From an uncultured Gemmatimonadota bacterium (GTDB lineage Bacteria; Gemmatimonadota; Gemmatimonadetes; Gemmatimonadales; GWC2-71-9), in the NCBI GenBank assembly GCA_946887295.1, contig CAMPKP010000001.1, positions 12,768-76,767 on the forward strand: 64,000 bases of DNA. The letters are read 5' to 3'. Positions 8,029 through 17,500 of this stretch are shown piece by piece (positions within the stretch are counted from its first letter, which is position 1; each line of letters opens with the position of its first letter). Position numbers and translations under genes: made by a program. The notes under the pieces are model-generated. The model searched no databases. It saw nothing but the letters and a program-made list of their open reading frames with translations, and was not told the DNA's origin.

Positions 8029-8074
8029 TGAGCGCAATGGAGATGAGCAACTGAGCGCAATGGAGATGAGCAAC
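8029..8074 (+). repeat. Perfect 23-bp tandem duplication over a start region
   Basis: 8029-8051 and 8052-8074 are identical. Each copy contains two ATGs six bases apart. In the first copy they open a five-codon frame that ends in TGA; in the second they are the probable start of the gene at 8060. Confidence 0.95.
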
Positions 8075-8872
8075 ACCACACGGGGCCGGCCAGCCCCCCT
8101 CGCGCCACCATGCCGGCAACTGGGCTCCCAATGCCGGGCCCTGCGCGTGACGCTCAGGGTCGGCTCGCTGGAGGAAGGCGCCGCCTCCCTCGATCACGAG
8201 GCGACCTGGCTCCTGGGCCATACCGAACAGATCACCTTCGGCGAGCTCTGGGCCGGGAATGGCGACCTCTACGTCGACGCCATCCTGCACGTGCCCTGCC
8301 GATACCTCAAGGACGGCCAAGCCGCTGGGTGCGCATTATACGGATTCCGGGGCACCGCCCCCCGGCCGCCGCGACGTGCCGAGCAGCCGCGCCGGCTGGG
8401 AGGGCAGCGTTTCCGGGTGGTGGACGCCAAGCGCATGGTGACGAGAATGCTGCCGCAGACGCCCCCGCCCGCCCGTGCGCTGCCGGTCCTCGACGCGGGG
8501 AATCCCTGCGCCGCGGCGCCCTGCCGAACCGCCGACAACAAGCGCGCCGCGGCATGCTGCCGGGACCTGCAGGTCGAGATCATGTGCACCAAGCGGGAGC
8601 GGCGGCTGGAGGCCCTGGTGCGCACCAGAAGGTCGCCATATCTCTGTAAGGTGGAGCGGGGCGGCGACTTCTCGCTCGACGTGGAAATGATCTCCGCCTG
8701 CGGATACCTGGGAGACGACGGCGTGGCCTGCTCGCTGCATGGCCGCGTGCGAGCGGACGGACGGCCGGCCAAGCCGGACCTCTGCACCGAATGGCCCCCG
8801 AAGAACCGGGGACTCCATCCCGGCTGCGTCTTCGGGCCCCGTCGCAGACGGCGACGCCCGCCGGGCGATTAG
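8060..8872 (+). CDS. Cys-rich protein of unknown function with internal duplication, YkgJ-like
   Basis: 270 aa from the ATG at 8060 (another in-frame ATG is at 8066; the frame also opens at 8018). Not recognised with certainty. It carries two related blocks: PCRYLKDGQAAGCALYGFRG near residue 80 and ACGYLGDDGVACSLHGRVR near residue 215. A middle cluster reads NPCAAAPC...ACCRDLQVEIMC, and a late PDLCTEWPP follows. Clustered Cys with C-x5-G-x-CxLHGxxR..KPxLC resembles the YkgJ/UPF0153 family, thought to bind Zn or an Fe-S centre. The tail ends in an Arg run. No signal peptide is seen, so it is probably cytoplasmic. The tandem duplication at its 5' end makes translation control an open question. 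Confidence 0.65.
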   Translation: MEMSNTTRGRPAPLAPPCRQLGSQCRALRVTLRVGSLEEGAASLDHEATWLLGHTEQITFGELWAGNGDLYVDAILHVPCRYLKDGQAAGCALYGFRGTAPRPPRRAEQPRRLGGQRFRVVDAKRMVTRMLPQTPPPARALPVLDAGNPCAAAPCRTADNKRAAACCRDLQVEIMCTKRERRLEALVRTRRSPYLCKVERGGDFSLDVEMISACGYLGDDGVACSLHGRVRADGRPAKPDLCTEWPPKNRGLHPGCVFGPRRRRRRPPGD

Positions 8873-8917
8873 CGCGTCCTCAAGTGTGCAAGCCGGTGTA
8901 AGTTGCCCGTCCTCAAG

Positions 8918-8953
8918 GACGACTCGACCCCAGCAGACGACTCGACCCCCGCA
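8918..8953 (+). repeat. 18-bp tandem duplication upstream of the sigma factor gene
   Basis: 8918-8935 and 8936-8953 are identical except for one A/C change. The pair ends 8 nt before the GTG start of the ECF sigma gene and so lies in its leader. Confidence 0.9.
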
Positions 8954-8961
8954 GAGGTGTC

Positions 8962-9480
8962 GTGAGCGACGATCTCGAGAAACTGTACCAGAGCACCTAT
9001 ACCGCCGTAGTCCGGTTCCTCTACCGGAAGGTGTGGGACGCCGAGCGCGCGGAGGACCTGGCGCAGGAGGTATTCGTCCGCGCGCTCGCCCACCGGCCGG
9101 ACAAGCCCCGGGCCTGGGTCTTCGCGGTGGCCGCCAACCTGGCGCGTGACGAGGCTCGCGCGGCGGTGCGGCGCAAGCGACACCTCACGCTGCTGAAGGG
9201 CGACCCCATCTCGCAGCCCACGATCTCGCCGGCGGCGGACGACACGGTGGAGCACGACGAGCAGATGGCCTCGGTGCAGGAGGCGCTCAACACGCTGACG
9301 CCGAGAGATCGCGAGATCCTGCTGCTGTGGGACGCCGGGCTCAGCTATCCCGAGATCGCGGCGCAGACCGGGCTCGCGGTGGGGGCCGTTGGCACGACAC
9401 TGGCAAGAGCGCGCCGCCGACTGGTGGATGCGCACGATCGGCAGCAGAAACCGACGAGAGACAATGCGGCACATTCCTGA
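8962..9480 (+). CDS. ECF-type RNA polymerase sigma factor
   Basis: 172 aa. Region 2 is at about residues 8-70 (FLYRKVWDAERAEDLAQEVF) and region 4 at about 108-160 (LTPRDREILLLWDAGLSYPE, then a helix-turn-helix AAQTGLAVGAVGTTLARARR). There is no region 3, as in group-4 sigmas. GTG start with an AGAGG sequence upstream. The next gene, overlapping by 17 nt, is a zinc-finger anti-sigma factor, so the pair is probably an envelope- or redox-stress module. The regulon cannot be deduced here. Confidence 0.93.
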   Translation: MSDDLEKLYQSTYTAVVRFLYRKVWDAERAEDLAQEVFVRALAHRPDKPRAWVFAVAANLARDEARAAVRRKRHLTLLKGDPISQPTISPAADDTVEHDEQMASVQEALNTLTPRDREILLLWDAGLSYPEIAAQTGLAVGAVGTTLARARRRLVDAHDRQQKPTRDNAAHS

Positions 9481-10477
9481 AGACGAGCTGCACGCCTATC
9501 TCGATCAGGGGCTGAGCCGATCTCAGTGCGTCGAGATCGAGAGCCACCTGGCCGGGTGCCAGTCGTGTCGTGCAACTCGCGATGGAATCGCCGCGCTGCG
9601 GGACCGCACCACCGCCCTGCTCTCCCGCCTGGCGCCGCCTCGGCGCCTGCCGCCCGCGTTCGAGGGACTCCACGGTCTCGCGGCCCAGCGGGTGAACACC
9701 CGCCGCCGCCGGCTTCGCACGGTAGCATGGGCGGCGAGCCTCGTGGCGGCCCTCGGAATGGGCTGGACCGCGAGCATGCTGGTGGGCCCGGGAAGCGGCA
9801 CGAGCGTCGCCACGCGCACGCTGCCCCCCGTCGCCGAAGCCGTGAGGCCGGCCTCGCGCGCCGACTCAGCCGAGGCCGGACGGGCGGAGCGCACGGTCTC
9901 CCGTGCCGCCACTCCCTCGGCGGCGCCGGCCCCAGCGCCCAGGCCGGTGAAATCCGAAGGCCGCCGTGCGTGCGCGCGCGAGGACTCCATCCGCGCCGCG
10001 AAGCTGGCCATCCTCGATCCGGCCCCCGCGCTCGAGCTCGACCCGCTCGACAAACCGAAGCCCGGGGCCGGCGAGCAGTTCGCGGGCATGTGGCGCACGA
10101 TGTCGTGGGACGGCGCGCAGAGCGAGTCGGGACAGAGCCCCCCGCACATCGACGGACTGCCGGTTATCAGGGTGCAGGTGCAGGCGAACGATCATGGCAA
10201 GCGTCCGCTCATGGTCGTGGCCCAGCAGCTCGCGTCGGGGCAGGTCATCCAGACGATCGAGGGCCCCGCCAGCGACGTCTCGGAGCTCCTCTCCCGCCGC
10301 ACCGGCACCTCGTCCGACGGCAGCCTGGCGGTGAGCATCTCCGACGCGACTCCGGCAGCCGACCAGGCGATGGCGATGCAGATGGGCGACCGGATGCTCG
10401 CGATCACCGGGGCCCTTCCCTCCGACAGCCTCCGGGCCATGATCCGCAGAATCAACGCGGAAATGCGGAGCAAATGA
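9464..10477 (+). CDS. Zinc-finger (ZAS-type) transmembrane anti-sigma factor
   Basis: 337 aa. The N-terminal anti-sigma domain has His28-x3-Cys32-x2-Cys35 (HLAGCQSC) preceded by an acidic helix (DELHAYLDQG). One membrane span lies at about residues 80-100 (VAWAASLVAALGMGW). The periplasmic part starts Ala/Pro-rich and ends in a folded domain of unknown type (about residues 195-335) that probably senses the signal. The ATG at 9464 is chosen because it begins the ZAS domain; the frame runs further upstream inside the sigma gene. The 17-nt overlap implies coupled expression and fixed stoichiometry. Confidence 0.9.
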   Translation: MRHIPEDELHAYLDQGLSRSQCVEIESHLAGCQSCRATRDGIAALRDRTTALLSRLAPPRRLPPAFEGLHGLAAQRVNTRRRRLRTVAWAASLVAALGMGWTASMLVGPGSGTSVATRTLPPVAEAVRPASRADSAEAGRAERTVSRAATPSAAPAPAPRPVKSEGRRACAREDSIRAAKLAILDPAPALELDPLDKPKPGAGEQFAGMWRTMSWDGAQSESGQSPPHIDGLPVIRVQVQANDHGKRPLMVVAQQLASGQVIQTIEGPASDVSELLSRRTGTSSDGSLAVSISDATPAADQAMAMQMGDRMLAITGALPSDSLRAMIRRINAEMRSK

Positions 10478-10507
10478 CAGGCGAGTGAAGGAGCCCGCTG
10501 CCAACGA

Positions 10508-10541
10508 AACGAAGGGGCCATGTCCGCATGGCCCCTTCGTT
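10508..10541. terminator. Bidirectional intrinsic terminator
   Basis: Perfect 15-bp stem (10508-10522 with 10527-10541) and a TCCG loop. It separates the sigma/anti-sigma operon from the convergent act operon. Tails are short (AA/TT). Confidence 0.8.
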
Positions 10542-10579
10542 CCTGCTGCGGTGACACCAGCCTGCTGCGGTGACACCAG
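10542..10579 (+). repeat. Perfect 19-bp tandem duplication
   Basis: 10542-10560 and 10561-10579 are identical and begin right after the terminator stem. No function is apparent. Confidence 0.95.
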
Positions 10580-10605
10580 CCCCACTCAGCCCCAGCCGCC
10601 CCCTC

Positions 10606-11970
10606 TCACCTGGGCCGCTCGCGCCGATCGATCAGCTCCGGCGATACGTAGTCCCGCGGACCCTCCTCGTGGTCGAACTCGGCCGAGACGACGGCGTGTC
10701 CGCGCTCACGATCCAGCGTGATCTCGGCGAGGCGCGGGGAGACCATCGGGAAGGTCCGGGCGAACAGCGCGTATGCGAGCAGATAAAAGCCGAGGAACAT
10801 CAGCGTGGGTCCCAGCTCCGGCTCGGCGAACACGGGCCCGGGCAGCGCGGTGACCGAAGGCATCACCAGCAGATAGCGCTCCAGCCAGAGCGCCACCAGG
10901 CTCACGGTCGCGAAGAAGATCAGGGTCGCCCGGGTCTTCTTGGGCGCGACGCCCAGCAGGCCGAAGAACGGGATGATGAACATGCCGACCAGCACGAGGA
11001 CTCCCACCGGACGCCAGTTGCCCCAGAGGCGGGCGAAGACGAACCCGGTTTCCTCCGGCAGGTTGCCGTACCAGATCACCAGAAACTGGGCCCACATGAG
11101 ATAGGTCCAGAACACGGTGAACCCGAAGCAGAGCTTGCCCAGGTCGTGCCGCTGCTTGGGCGAGACCAGATCGGCGATGCCGAGATGGGCCGCCCCATAG
11201 GCGCCCAGGAGCGCGAGCAGCATGTGGGCGCCCAGGAACGAGCCCATGAAATAGAAGCCGCCCAGCAGGTTGCTGAACCAGTGCGGCTGGAGCGCCATGA
11301 TGCCGTCGAACGCCACCATGCTGAACACGATCGCATAGAGCACGACGAACAGCGGCGCGAGCCGGTGGATTCGCTCCTCCTGGGCCAGGACGGTCGGCGG
11401 GGTTCCGTCGTATCCCCGGGTCCACCGCTGGTAGAGAGACCGCTGCCCCGGCCCCGCCGCCGAGCGGATGGCGAACAGGTCCGGGATGATGTCGGCCTTG
11501 ACCAGCTTCCACCCCACCCAGCCCAGCACCGCGAGGCCGATTCCCAGCCGGGCGAACATGAACGGCCGCGAGAGCCAGACTTCCTTCGAGTGATCCATGC
11601 CGTGGGCGGCGGCCACCATCGGCCCGTAGACTGCGTCGTAGCCCAGGGTGAAGATCAGCACCAGTCCCACGAGCGAGAGCGGCAGGAAGGCCACCGACGC
11701 CTCTGCGAAGCGGATCATGAGCCCCGACCACTTGGCATTGGTGATCTTCTGCACCGCGACGAACGCCACGCTCCCGCCGGCGAGTCCGGTGAAGTACAGC
11801 CAGTTGACGTGGAAGAGCTGCCACGCGCGCGCGGCGTCCTCTCCCCGCAGGGCCCAGACGAAGAGGATCATGCCAAGGACGGCGCAGCCTCCGCCGATGC
11901 CGAGGAACAGATCGTATTTGGCGGCGACCGAGCGCTCGACCAGCCGCCGATGAACGGTGTCGGGGCTCAT
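10606..11970 (-). CDS. actF: Alternative complex III subunit ActF (quinol-oxidising membrane subunit)
   Basis: 454 aa with about ten membrane helices, related to NrfD/ActC. Visible segments include WLYFTGLAGGSVAF, an HMLLALLGAYGAAHLG helix and LWLERYLLVMPS, typical of ActF. Alternative complex III oxidises quinol and passes electrons to cytochrome c, cupredoxin or directly to an oxidase in place of the bc1 complex. The start (ATG, 11970) overlaps the actE stop as ATGA. It is the last gene of the operon; no cytochrome oxidase gene follows, unlike in many act clusters. Confidence 0.92.
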   Translation of the reverse strand: MSPDTVHRRLVERSVAAKYDLFLGIGGGCAVLGMILFVWALRGEDAARAWQLFHVNWLYFTGLAGGSVAFVAVQKITNAKWSGLMIRFAEASVAFLPLSLVGLVLIFTLGYDAVYGPMVAAAHGMDHSKEVWLSRPFMFARLGIGLAVLGWVGWKLVKADIIPDLFAIRSAAGPGQRSLYQRWTRGYDGTPPTVLAQEERIHRLAPLFVVLYAIVFSMVAFDGIMALQPHWFSNLLGGFYFMGSFLGAHMLLALLGAYGAAHLGIADLVSPKQRHDLGKLCFGFTVFWTYLMWAQFLVIWYGNLPEETGFVFARLWGNWRPVGVLVLVGMFIIPFFGLLGVAPKKTRATLIFFATVSLVALWLERYLLVMPSVTALPGPVFAEPELGPTLMFLGFYLLAYALFARTFPMVSPRLAEITLDRERGHAVVSAEFDHEEGPRDYVSPELIDRRERPR

Positions 11971-12644
11971 CGAGGCCTCTCTCCGGTGGAGCCGGTGGCG
12001 CTGGGTGCGGGCGGAATACCGGCGGCGGCCCCGGCAGGCTCCTGCGGGGCCGGGCTCCCGGACTGCAGCTTTCGAACGTGGCTCACGATCGCCCACCGGT
12101 CGGCCGGGCGGTACACCTTGTCGCCGTAGCGCGGCATGACCCCTCGACCGTAGCGGATGATGCTGTAGAGATAGCCGTCGCTGTAGCCGCGCGCCCTGCC
12201 GGTGAGCAGCGAGGGAGCGGCGATCCGGTTGGAGATCGGCCCCCTGGCGTCACCCGCGCTGCCGTGGCACACGGCGCAGAAGTTCTGGTAGAGGGTGTCG
12301 CCCGCGGCCTCGACCCCGCGCGGCAGCTCCGGCACGGCCGGACCGGCGGGCGAGCTCGGCGCGCTCTCGCCTCCGCCGAAGGGATTCCTGAGCCCGTCCG
12401 CGGTCGTGGTCTTGCCGCCCACCCACTCGGCGGACCAGTCGGGCTCGCCGCCGCTCACCGGCACGGTTCCGGCCGGCGTATATCTCGGCACCGCCGCGGT
12501 CTCGTAGGGACGGACGTAGCGGGCCGTGATCATGTGGTCGAACCACGGAATGATGTGCCAGAGCTGGTCCGGCGAGGGAACCTTGTAGTAGTAGAAGTCG
12601 CAGCCGCCGCACAGCAGGACGGTCGCCGCCAGCAGCGCCTTCAT
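11967..12644 (-). CDS. actE: Alternative complex III subunit ActE (monohaem cytochrome c)
   Basis: 225 aa. The signal sequence MKALLAATVLLCGGC is lipoprotein-like, placing it on the periplasmic side. One CxxCH haem site is at residues 123-127 (CAVCH). A later Met (GVMPRYGD) is the likely sixth ligand. It accepts electrons inside alternative complex III. The ATG at 12644 is preceded by GGAGGG at good spacing. The frame also has an ATG at 12671 that would overlap actD and add a non-signal extension. Confidence 0.9.
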   Translation of the reverse strand: MKALLAATVLLCGGCDFYYYKVPSPDQLWHIIPWFDHMITARYVRPYETAAVPRYTPAGTVPVSGGEPDWSAEWVGGKTTTADGLRNPFGGGESAPSSPAGPAVPELPRGVEAAGDTLYQNFCAVCHGSAGDARGPISNRIAAPSLLTGRARGYSDGYLYSIIRYGRGVMPRYGDKVYRPADRWAIVSHVRKLQSGSPAPQEPAGAAAGIPPAPSATGSTGERPR

Positions 12645-12657
12645 GCGCCCTCCGCGG

Positions 12658-13194
12658 TCACGCCCCCTCATGCCGCACCTCCACCGCGCCGGCGCTCCGC
12701 ATCATCTGCTCCACCTGCCGGGCCAGATCCTGGGTCGCGGGCACGAAGATACCGATGGTGTCGTCGCTGAACCGGGGGTCGTAGGGCACTCCGCGCCGCC
12801 CCATCAGGATCGAGAAGAGGGCCACCGCGGCCACCGTGATGAGCGATCCCATCAGGATGGTCAGCTCGAAGGCGATCACGACATAGGGAGGGATGGAGCC
12901 GATCGGCTTGCCGCCCACCAGCACCGGCCAGTCGTAGGACATCCAGAGCGTCATCCCGAAGCCGGCCGCGCAGCCGGTGAGGCCGCCGATCAGCGTGAAC
13001 AGCCGGACCGGACTCACGCGGTGGTCCAGCGCCTCCTCGATCTCGTGGTTGGGCGCCGCACTGTAGACGACCAGGTCGCGCATGCCCCGGGCGCGGAGCG
13101 CCCGGATGGCGTCCGCCGCCGCGTCCACGTGGACGAAGGAGGCCAGCACTCCGGGCTTGCGCCTGGTGGCGGCGCGCTTGCTGACCAGAGCCAT
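12658..13194 (-). CDS. actD: Alternative complex III subunit ActD
   Basis: 178 aa. Family of small ActD proteins (DUF3341): an N-terminal soluble part (SFVHVDAAADAIRALRARGM), two membrane spans (LFTLIGGLTGCAAGFGMTLW and VVIAFELTILMGSLITVAAV) and a C-terminal soluble part (DTIGIFVP). Structural membrane subunit of the complex. Start overlaps the actC stop as ATGA. Confidence 0.92.
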   Translation of the reverse strand: MALVSKRAATRRKPGVLASFVHVDAAADAIRALRARGMRDLVVYSAAPNHEIEEALDHRVSPVRLFTLIGGLTGCAAGFGMTLWMSYDWPVLVGGKPIGSIPPYVVIAFELTILMGSLITVAAVALFSILMGRRGVPYDPRFSDDTIGIFVPATQDLARQVEQMMRSAGAVEVRHEGA

Positions 13195-14561
13195 CAGTGG
13201 TGCCCTCCCCGCTTGCGGGGCATCGGGATCATCTCCTTGATCTCCTGGATCGCCACGATCGGGAAGTTCTTGGCGAAGAGCAGGAACCACATGCCGAACC
13301 ACCCGAACGAGCCGGCGAGGATGCCCCAGTCCGCCCAGGTGGGGTTGAGCTGGTCCCAGGCCCACGGGAGGTAGTCGTTGCTGAGCGACGACACGATGAT
13401 GACATAGCGCTCGAACCACATCCCGATGTTGATGAAGATCGAGATGACGAAGAGCGAGGTCAGGTTGGTGCGGATCTTCCGGAACCACAGCAGCTGGGAC
13501 ACGAAGGCGTTGCAGATGATCATCGTCCAGCCGGCCCACCAGTAGGGGCCGAACGCCCGCCGGAAGAAGGTCGTCTGCTCGAAGATGTTGCCGCTGTACC
13601 ACGCCACGAAGTACTCCATGCCGTAGGCGTAGAACAGGATCGATCCGGTCAGCAGCGTCAGCTTCGCGAGGTTGTCGAAGTGGTAGTCCGTGATCATGTG
13701 CTCGATCCGGAGGGCGCGCCGGAGCGGGATGATCAGGGTGAGCACCATGCCGATGCCCGAGTAGATGGCGCCGGCCACGAAGTAGGGCGCGAAGATGGTG
13801 CCATGCCAGCCGGGGACGATGGACACGGCGAAGTCCCAGGACACCACCGAGTGGACCGAGAGCACCAGGGGGGTGGCCAGCGCCGCCAGGTACAGGTAGG
13901 CCCGGGAGTAGTGCCGCCACTGGTTGTCGGTCCCTCTCCAGCCGACCGACGCGAGCTCGTAGACCTTCTTGCGCCAGCCGCTCGCCTTGTCCCGCACCGC
14001 CGCGACGTCCGGAATCAGGCCGAACACGAGGAACGTGGTCGAGACCGTGAGGTACGTCGAGATGGCGAAGACGTCCCAGATGAGCGGCGACTTGAAGTTG
14101 GGCCAGAGAAACCGGGAATTCGGGTACGGCAGCAGCCAGTAGAAGATCCACTGGCGCCCGATGTGGATGATCGGGAAGAGACCGGCGGTCATGACGGCGA
14201 AGACGGTCATCGCCTCGGTGGACCGGTACACGGCCGTACGCCAGGGCGAGCGGAACAGGAACAGGATCGCCGAGATCAGGGTGCCCGCGTGCCCGATGCC
14301 CACCCAGAACACGAAGGTCGTGATATAGACGCTCCAGAAGATCGGCGGCTGGTACCCTGCGTGGCCCAGCCCGTCCTTGACCAGGACGAGGAAGGTCACG
14401 ATGCCGATCAGGAACAGCGACACCGCCCCCAGCAGCAGGAGCACGTAGCCCCGGGTGGGCGGGCTCAGCGTGCCGACGACGTCGCGGGTGACGTCCGCGT
14501 GGGTCTGCGTGATCACGAGCCCGTCGTGGCCGCCGGAGCGGGGAGGGGCGACGACAGCCAT
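13194..14561 (-). CDS. actC: Alternative complex III subunit ActC (NrfD-like quinone-binding)
   Basis: 455 aa, about ten membrane helices, NrfD/PsrC superfamily. Helices such as GYVLLLLGAVSLFLIGIVTF and the conserved region GIGHAGTLISAILFLFR are characteristic of ActC, which is thought to form the quinol site facing the Fe-S subunit ActB. It starts 3 nt after the actB stop. The C-terminus is soluble (EIKEMIPMPRKRGGHH). Confidence 0.94.
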   Translation of the reverse strand: MAVVAPPRSGGHDGLVITQTHADVTRDVVGTLSPPTRGYVLLLLGAVSLFLIGIVTFLVLVKDGLGHAGYQPPIFWSVYITTFVFWVGIGHAGTLISAILFLFRSPWRTAVYRSTEAMTVFAVMTAGLFPIIHIGRQWIFYWLLPYPNSRFLWPNFKSPLIWDVFAISTYLTVSTTFLVFGLIPDVAAVRDKASGWRKKVYELASVGWRGTDNQWRHYSRAYLYLAALATPLVLSVHSVVSWDFAVSIVPGWHGTIFAPYFVAGAIYSGIGMVLTLIIPLRRALRIEHMITDYHFDNLAKLTLLTGSILFYAYGMEYFVAWYSGNIFEQTTFFRRAFGPYWWAGWTMIICNAFVSQLLWFRKIRTNLTSLFVISIFINIGMWFERYVIIVSSLSNDYLPWAWDQLNPTWADWGILAGSFGWFGMWFLLFAKNFPIVAIQEIKEMIPMPRKRGGHH

Positions 14562-14564
14562 CGG

Positions 14565-17500
14565 TTAAGCCTCCGCCGGCAGCAGGACCTTGGCCAGGTA
14601 CGTGATCGCGGGCCGCACGTTGAGATCCTCCAGCACGTGGTAGCCACGGGGGTCCTGCTTGAGGCGGGTCGCCCGCCCGGTGTCGTCCTTCACGTTCCCG
14701 AAGACGATCGCGTCCGAGGGGCAGGCCTGGGCGCATGCGGTGGTGAACTCACCGTCACGGATCGGCCGGTCCTCCAGGCGCGCGTGATTCTGGGTGTCGC
14801 GGATACGCTGGATGCAGAAGGTGCACTTCTCCATCACCCCCCGGGCCCGCACCGTCACGTCGGGATTGAGCTGGAGGTGCAACGGCTCCGGCCAGGCCTG
14901 CTCGTTGTACTTGTACCAGTTGAAGTACCGCACCTTGTAGGGACAGTTGTTGGCGCAGTAACGGGTGCCCACGCAGCGGTTGTACACCTGCCCGTTGAGC
15001 CCGTCGGCGGTGTGGTACGCGGCGTAGACCGGACAGACCGGCTCACAGGGCGCGTTGGCGCAGTGCTGGCACAGCATGGGGACGAAGCGCGCCGCGGGCG
15101 GGGCGCCCGGCTCCTCGGCGTCCTCCCAGTAGCGCTCGATCCGGAGCCAGGTCATCTCCCGGCCGCGCAGAACCTCCGACTCGCCGACCGTGGGAATGTT
15201 GTTCTCCGCGTAACAGGCGGTCACGCAGGCCGAGCAGCCGGTGCACTTGGCGAGATCGATCGCCATGCCCCACTGCGGGAGGTCCCGGGTATAGTCGCCG
15301 TGCTCGGTGGCCCGTTGCTGCGCCGCGGACCACCCGCGGATGGCCTCGAGCTCGAGGGGCGTGTTGATCTCGTGCTTGCCGTGGCCCTCCTCGAGGTAGG
15401 CCTGCTGGACGGTGAGCCCCTTCTTCGCCGCCTCCAGCGAGATCCCCTCCGCGATGCCCCGCCCGAGCTGCCGGGGGACGCCGGCCACGCTCGCGAGCTT
15501 GCGGTGGCGGCCGGTCTTGCTGACCGAGACCCGGGTCGAGAGGTAGGGCACGAAGTCGCCCCGGGGCGCGCCGAGCAGGTCGAGCGCGTTCACGCCCCGG
15601 CCCTGCGCGAAGGTACCGTACGCCGTGTGGCCAAACCCGAGCGGGATCGCGACGGCGGCGTCGTGGATGCCGGGATAGACGTAGACCGGACCCTCCACCG
15701 TGCCGTACGGCGAGGTCAGCTCGACGATCTCGCCGTCGCGGACGTCGAGCGATCGGGCCGCGGCCGGGCTCAGCTCGACCCACGAGTGCCAGGTGATCTT
15801 GGTGACCGGATCGGCGTTCTCCATCAGCCACGGCTTGTTGGCACCGCGGCCGTCGTGCAGCATCGGATGCGGATAGGTCAGAAAGGTGAAGCTGCCGTCG
15901 CCTTCGAACGTCGGCTTGGTGTACGACAGCTGCCCGTCCGCAAGGGCGAGCGAGACCTCCTGCGGCGGCGGAGCCTCCCGGTACACCCCGCCGTGCTGGA
16001 CCGCGGAGTGCCAGAACGTCGCCGCGTCCTCCTCACCCAGCTCGGCCGCGAGCGCCTGCCAGCGGGTCTTGAGATGCTGGTCCCAGCTGGGCGCGTTGAA
16101 ACGCGCGAGCGGTCCGGCCGCCTTTCGGCTCACCCGCAGCAGGATCTCGCCCGCGGGAAGGGTATTGAAGACGGGCTCCATCACCGGCTGCATGAGGCCG
16201 TACACGCCCGCCCGGGGACGGGCATCGTCCCACCGCTCGAGCGCGTGGTGCTGCGGCAGGAGCAGGTCGCAGAGCGCCGCCGTCTCGTCGAGGTAGAGCG
16301 AGGTGGAGACCTTGAAGCCCACCTTGGCGAAGCGGGCGGCGAAGCCGCTGCTCTTGGGGAGGGTGTACGCGGGGTTGGCGTCGTGCACCAGGGCAACCGC
16401 CACCTCGGCGCCGTCCATGGCCTGCGCCAGCCTGGCGAGCTCGGCGTGGCCATCGGCGGTGGGCAGGGCGGCCCCGAACCGCACCGTCTGGCCGATGTTG
16501 CCCGCCACGAAGTTCAGAACGTTGACCGCGGCGCAGACCTCGGTGGCCGCCGCGTGCTGCGAGCTCACGCCCCCCGCCACCGCCAGACTCGGACGGGCCG
16601 CCGCGAACTCCCGCGCCAGCCGCTCGATGGTCTCGGCCGTCAGCCCGGTCTCCTGCGCCGCCATGGCCGGCGTGTACGAGCCGAGGGCCGCTGCCAGTCC
16701 GGCCCGGTCCTCGCCCCGCTCGGCGAGCAGCACGTTCGCCATCGCGAGGGCAAGCGCAGCCTCCGAGCCCGGCTTGACCGGCACCCACTCGTCGGCGTTG
16801 AGGCCGGTCAGGTCGCGGCGCGGAGCGGCATAGACGAACTTGGCGACGTCGCCATCGGCGAAGCCGTGCGACCGGGCGAACCCTCGCTGGTTCTCGATGG
16901 GCGAGCCCCAGCTCTCCAGGAAGTCCGCGCCGAAGGAGATGATGTACTTCGCCTTGCCGAAATCATGGGCCGGCATCTCGTCGAGGCCGAAGACCTGCCG
17001 GTTGGCCGCGCGGACCGGCTCGTGGTCGAAGCTCTCGTGGCGCACCAGGCGCCCCCCCAGCGCCGAGGTCCACTCGGCCAGGAGATCGGAGAAGGTGCCG
17101 CGCGGAGCGCCGCTGATCACCGCAACCCGGCTCCCGGCCTCGCCCAGCTTCGCCGCCAGGCGCGCGATCGCGTCGTCCCAGGTGATCTCCACGAACCCGC
17201 CGTTGGCGGCGCGGGCCATCGGGGCCTTGATCCGGCCCGGATTGTAGAGACCCTGCAGCGCGGCCTGTCCGCGGGAGCAGAGCTTCCCCTGGTTGATGGG
17301 ATTCTCCGGGTTCCCCTCGAGCTTCACCGCCCGGCCCTCGCGGGTGCGCACGTGGACGCCGCAGCCGCTGGGGCACTCGGTGCAGGTGCTGGCGTACCAC
17401 GTCGCGACGCCGGGCACCTGATCCTCCGACTGGACCAGGTAAGGCACCAGCTTCTGCACCCGATCGGTGGAGCAGCCGCTCAGCGCCATCGCGCCGCCGC

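Noticed and set aside
8029..10579. CRISPR-like or satellite repeats
   Set aside because: Each tandem unit has only two copies with no spacers and no cas genes.
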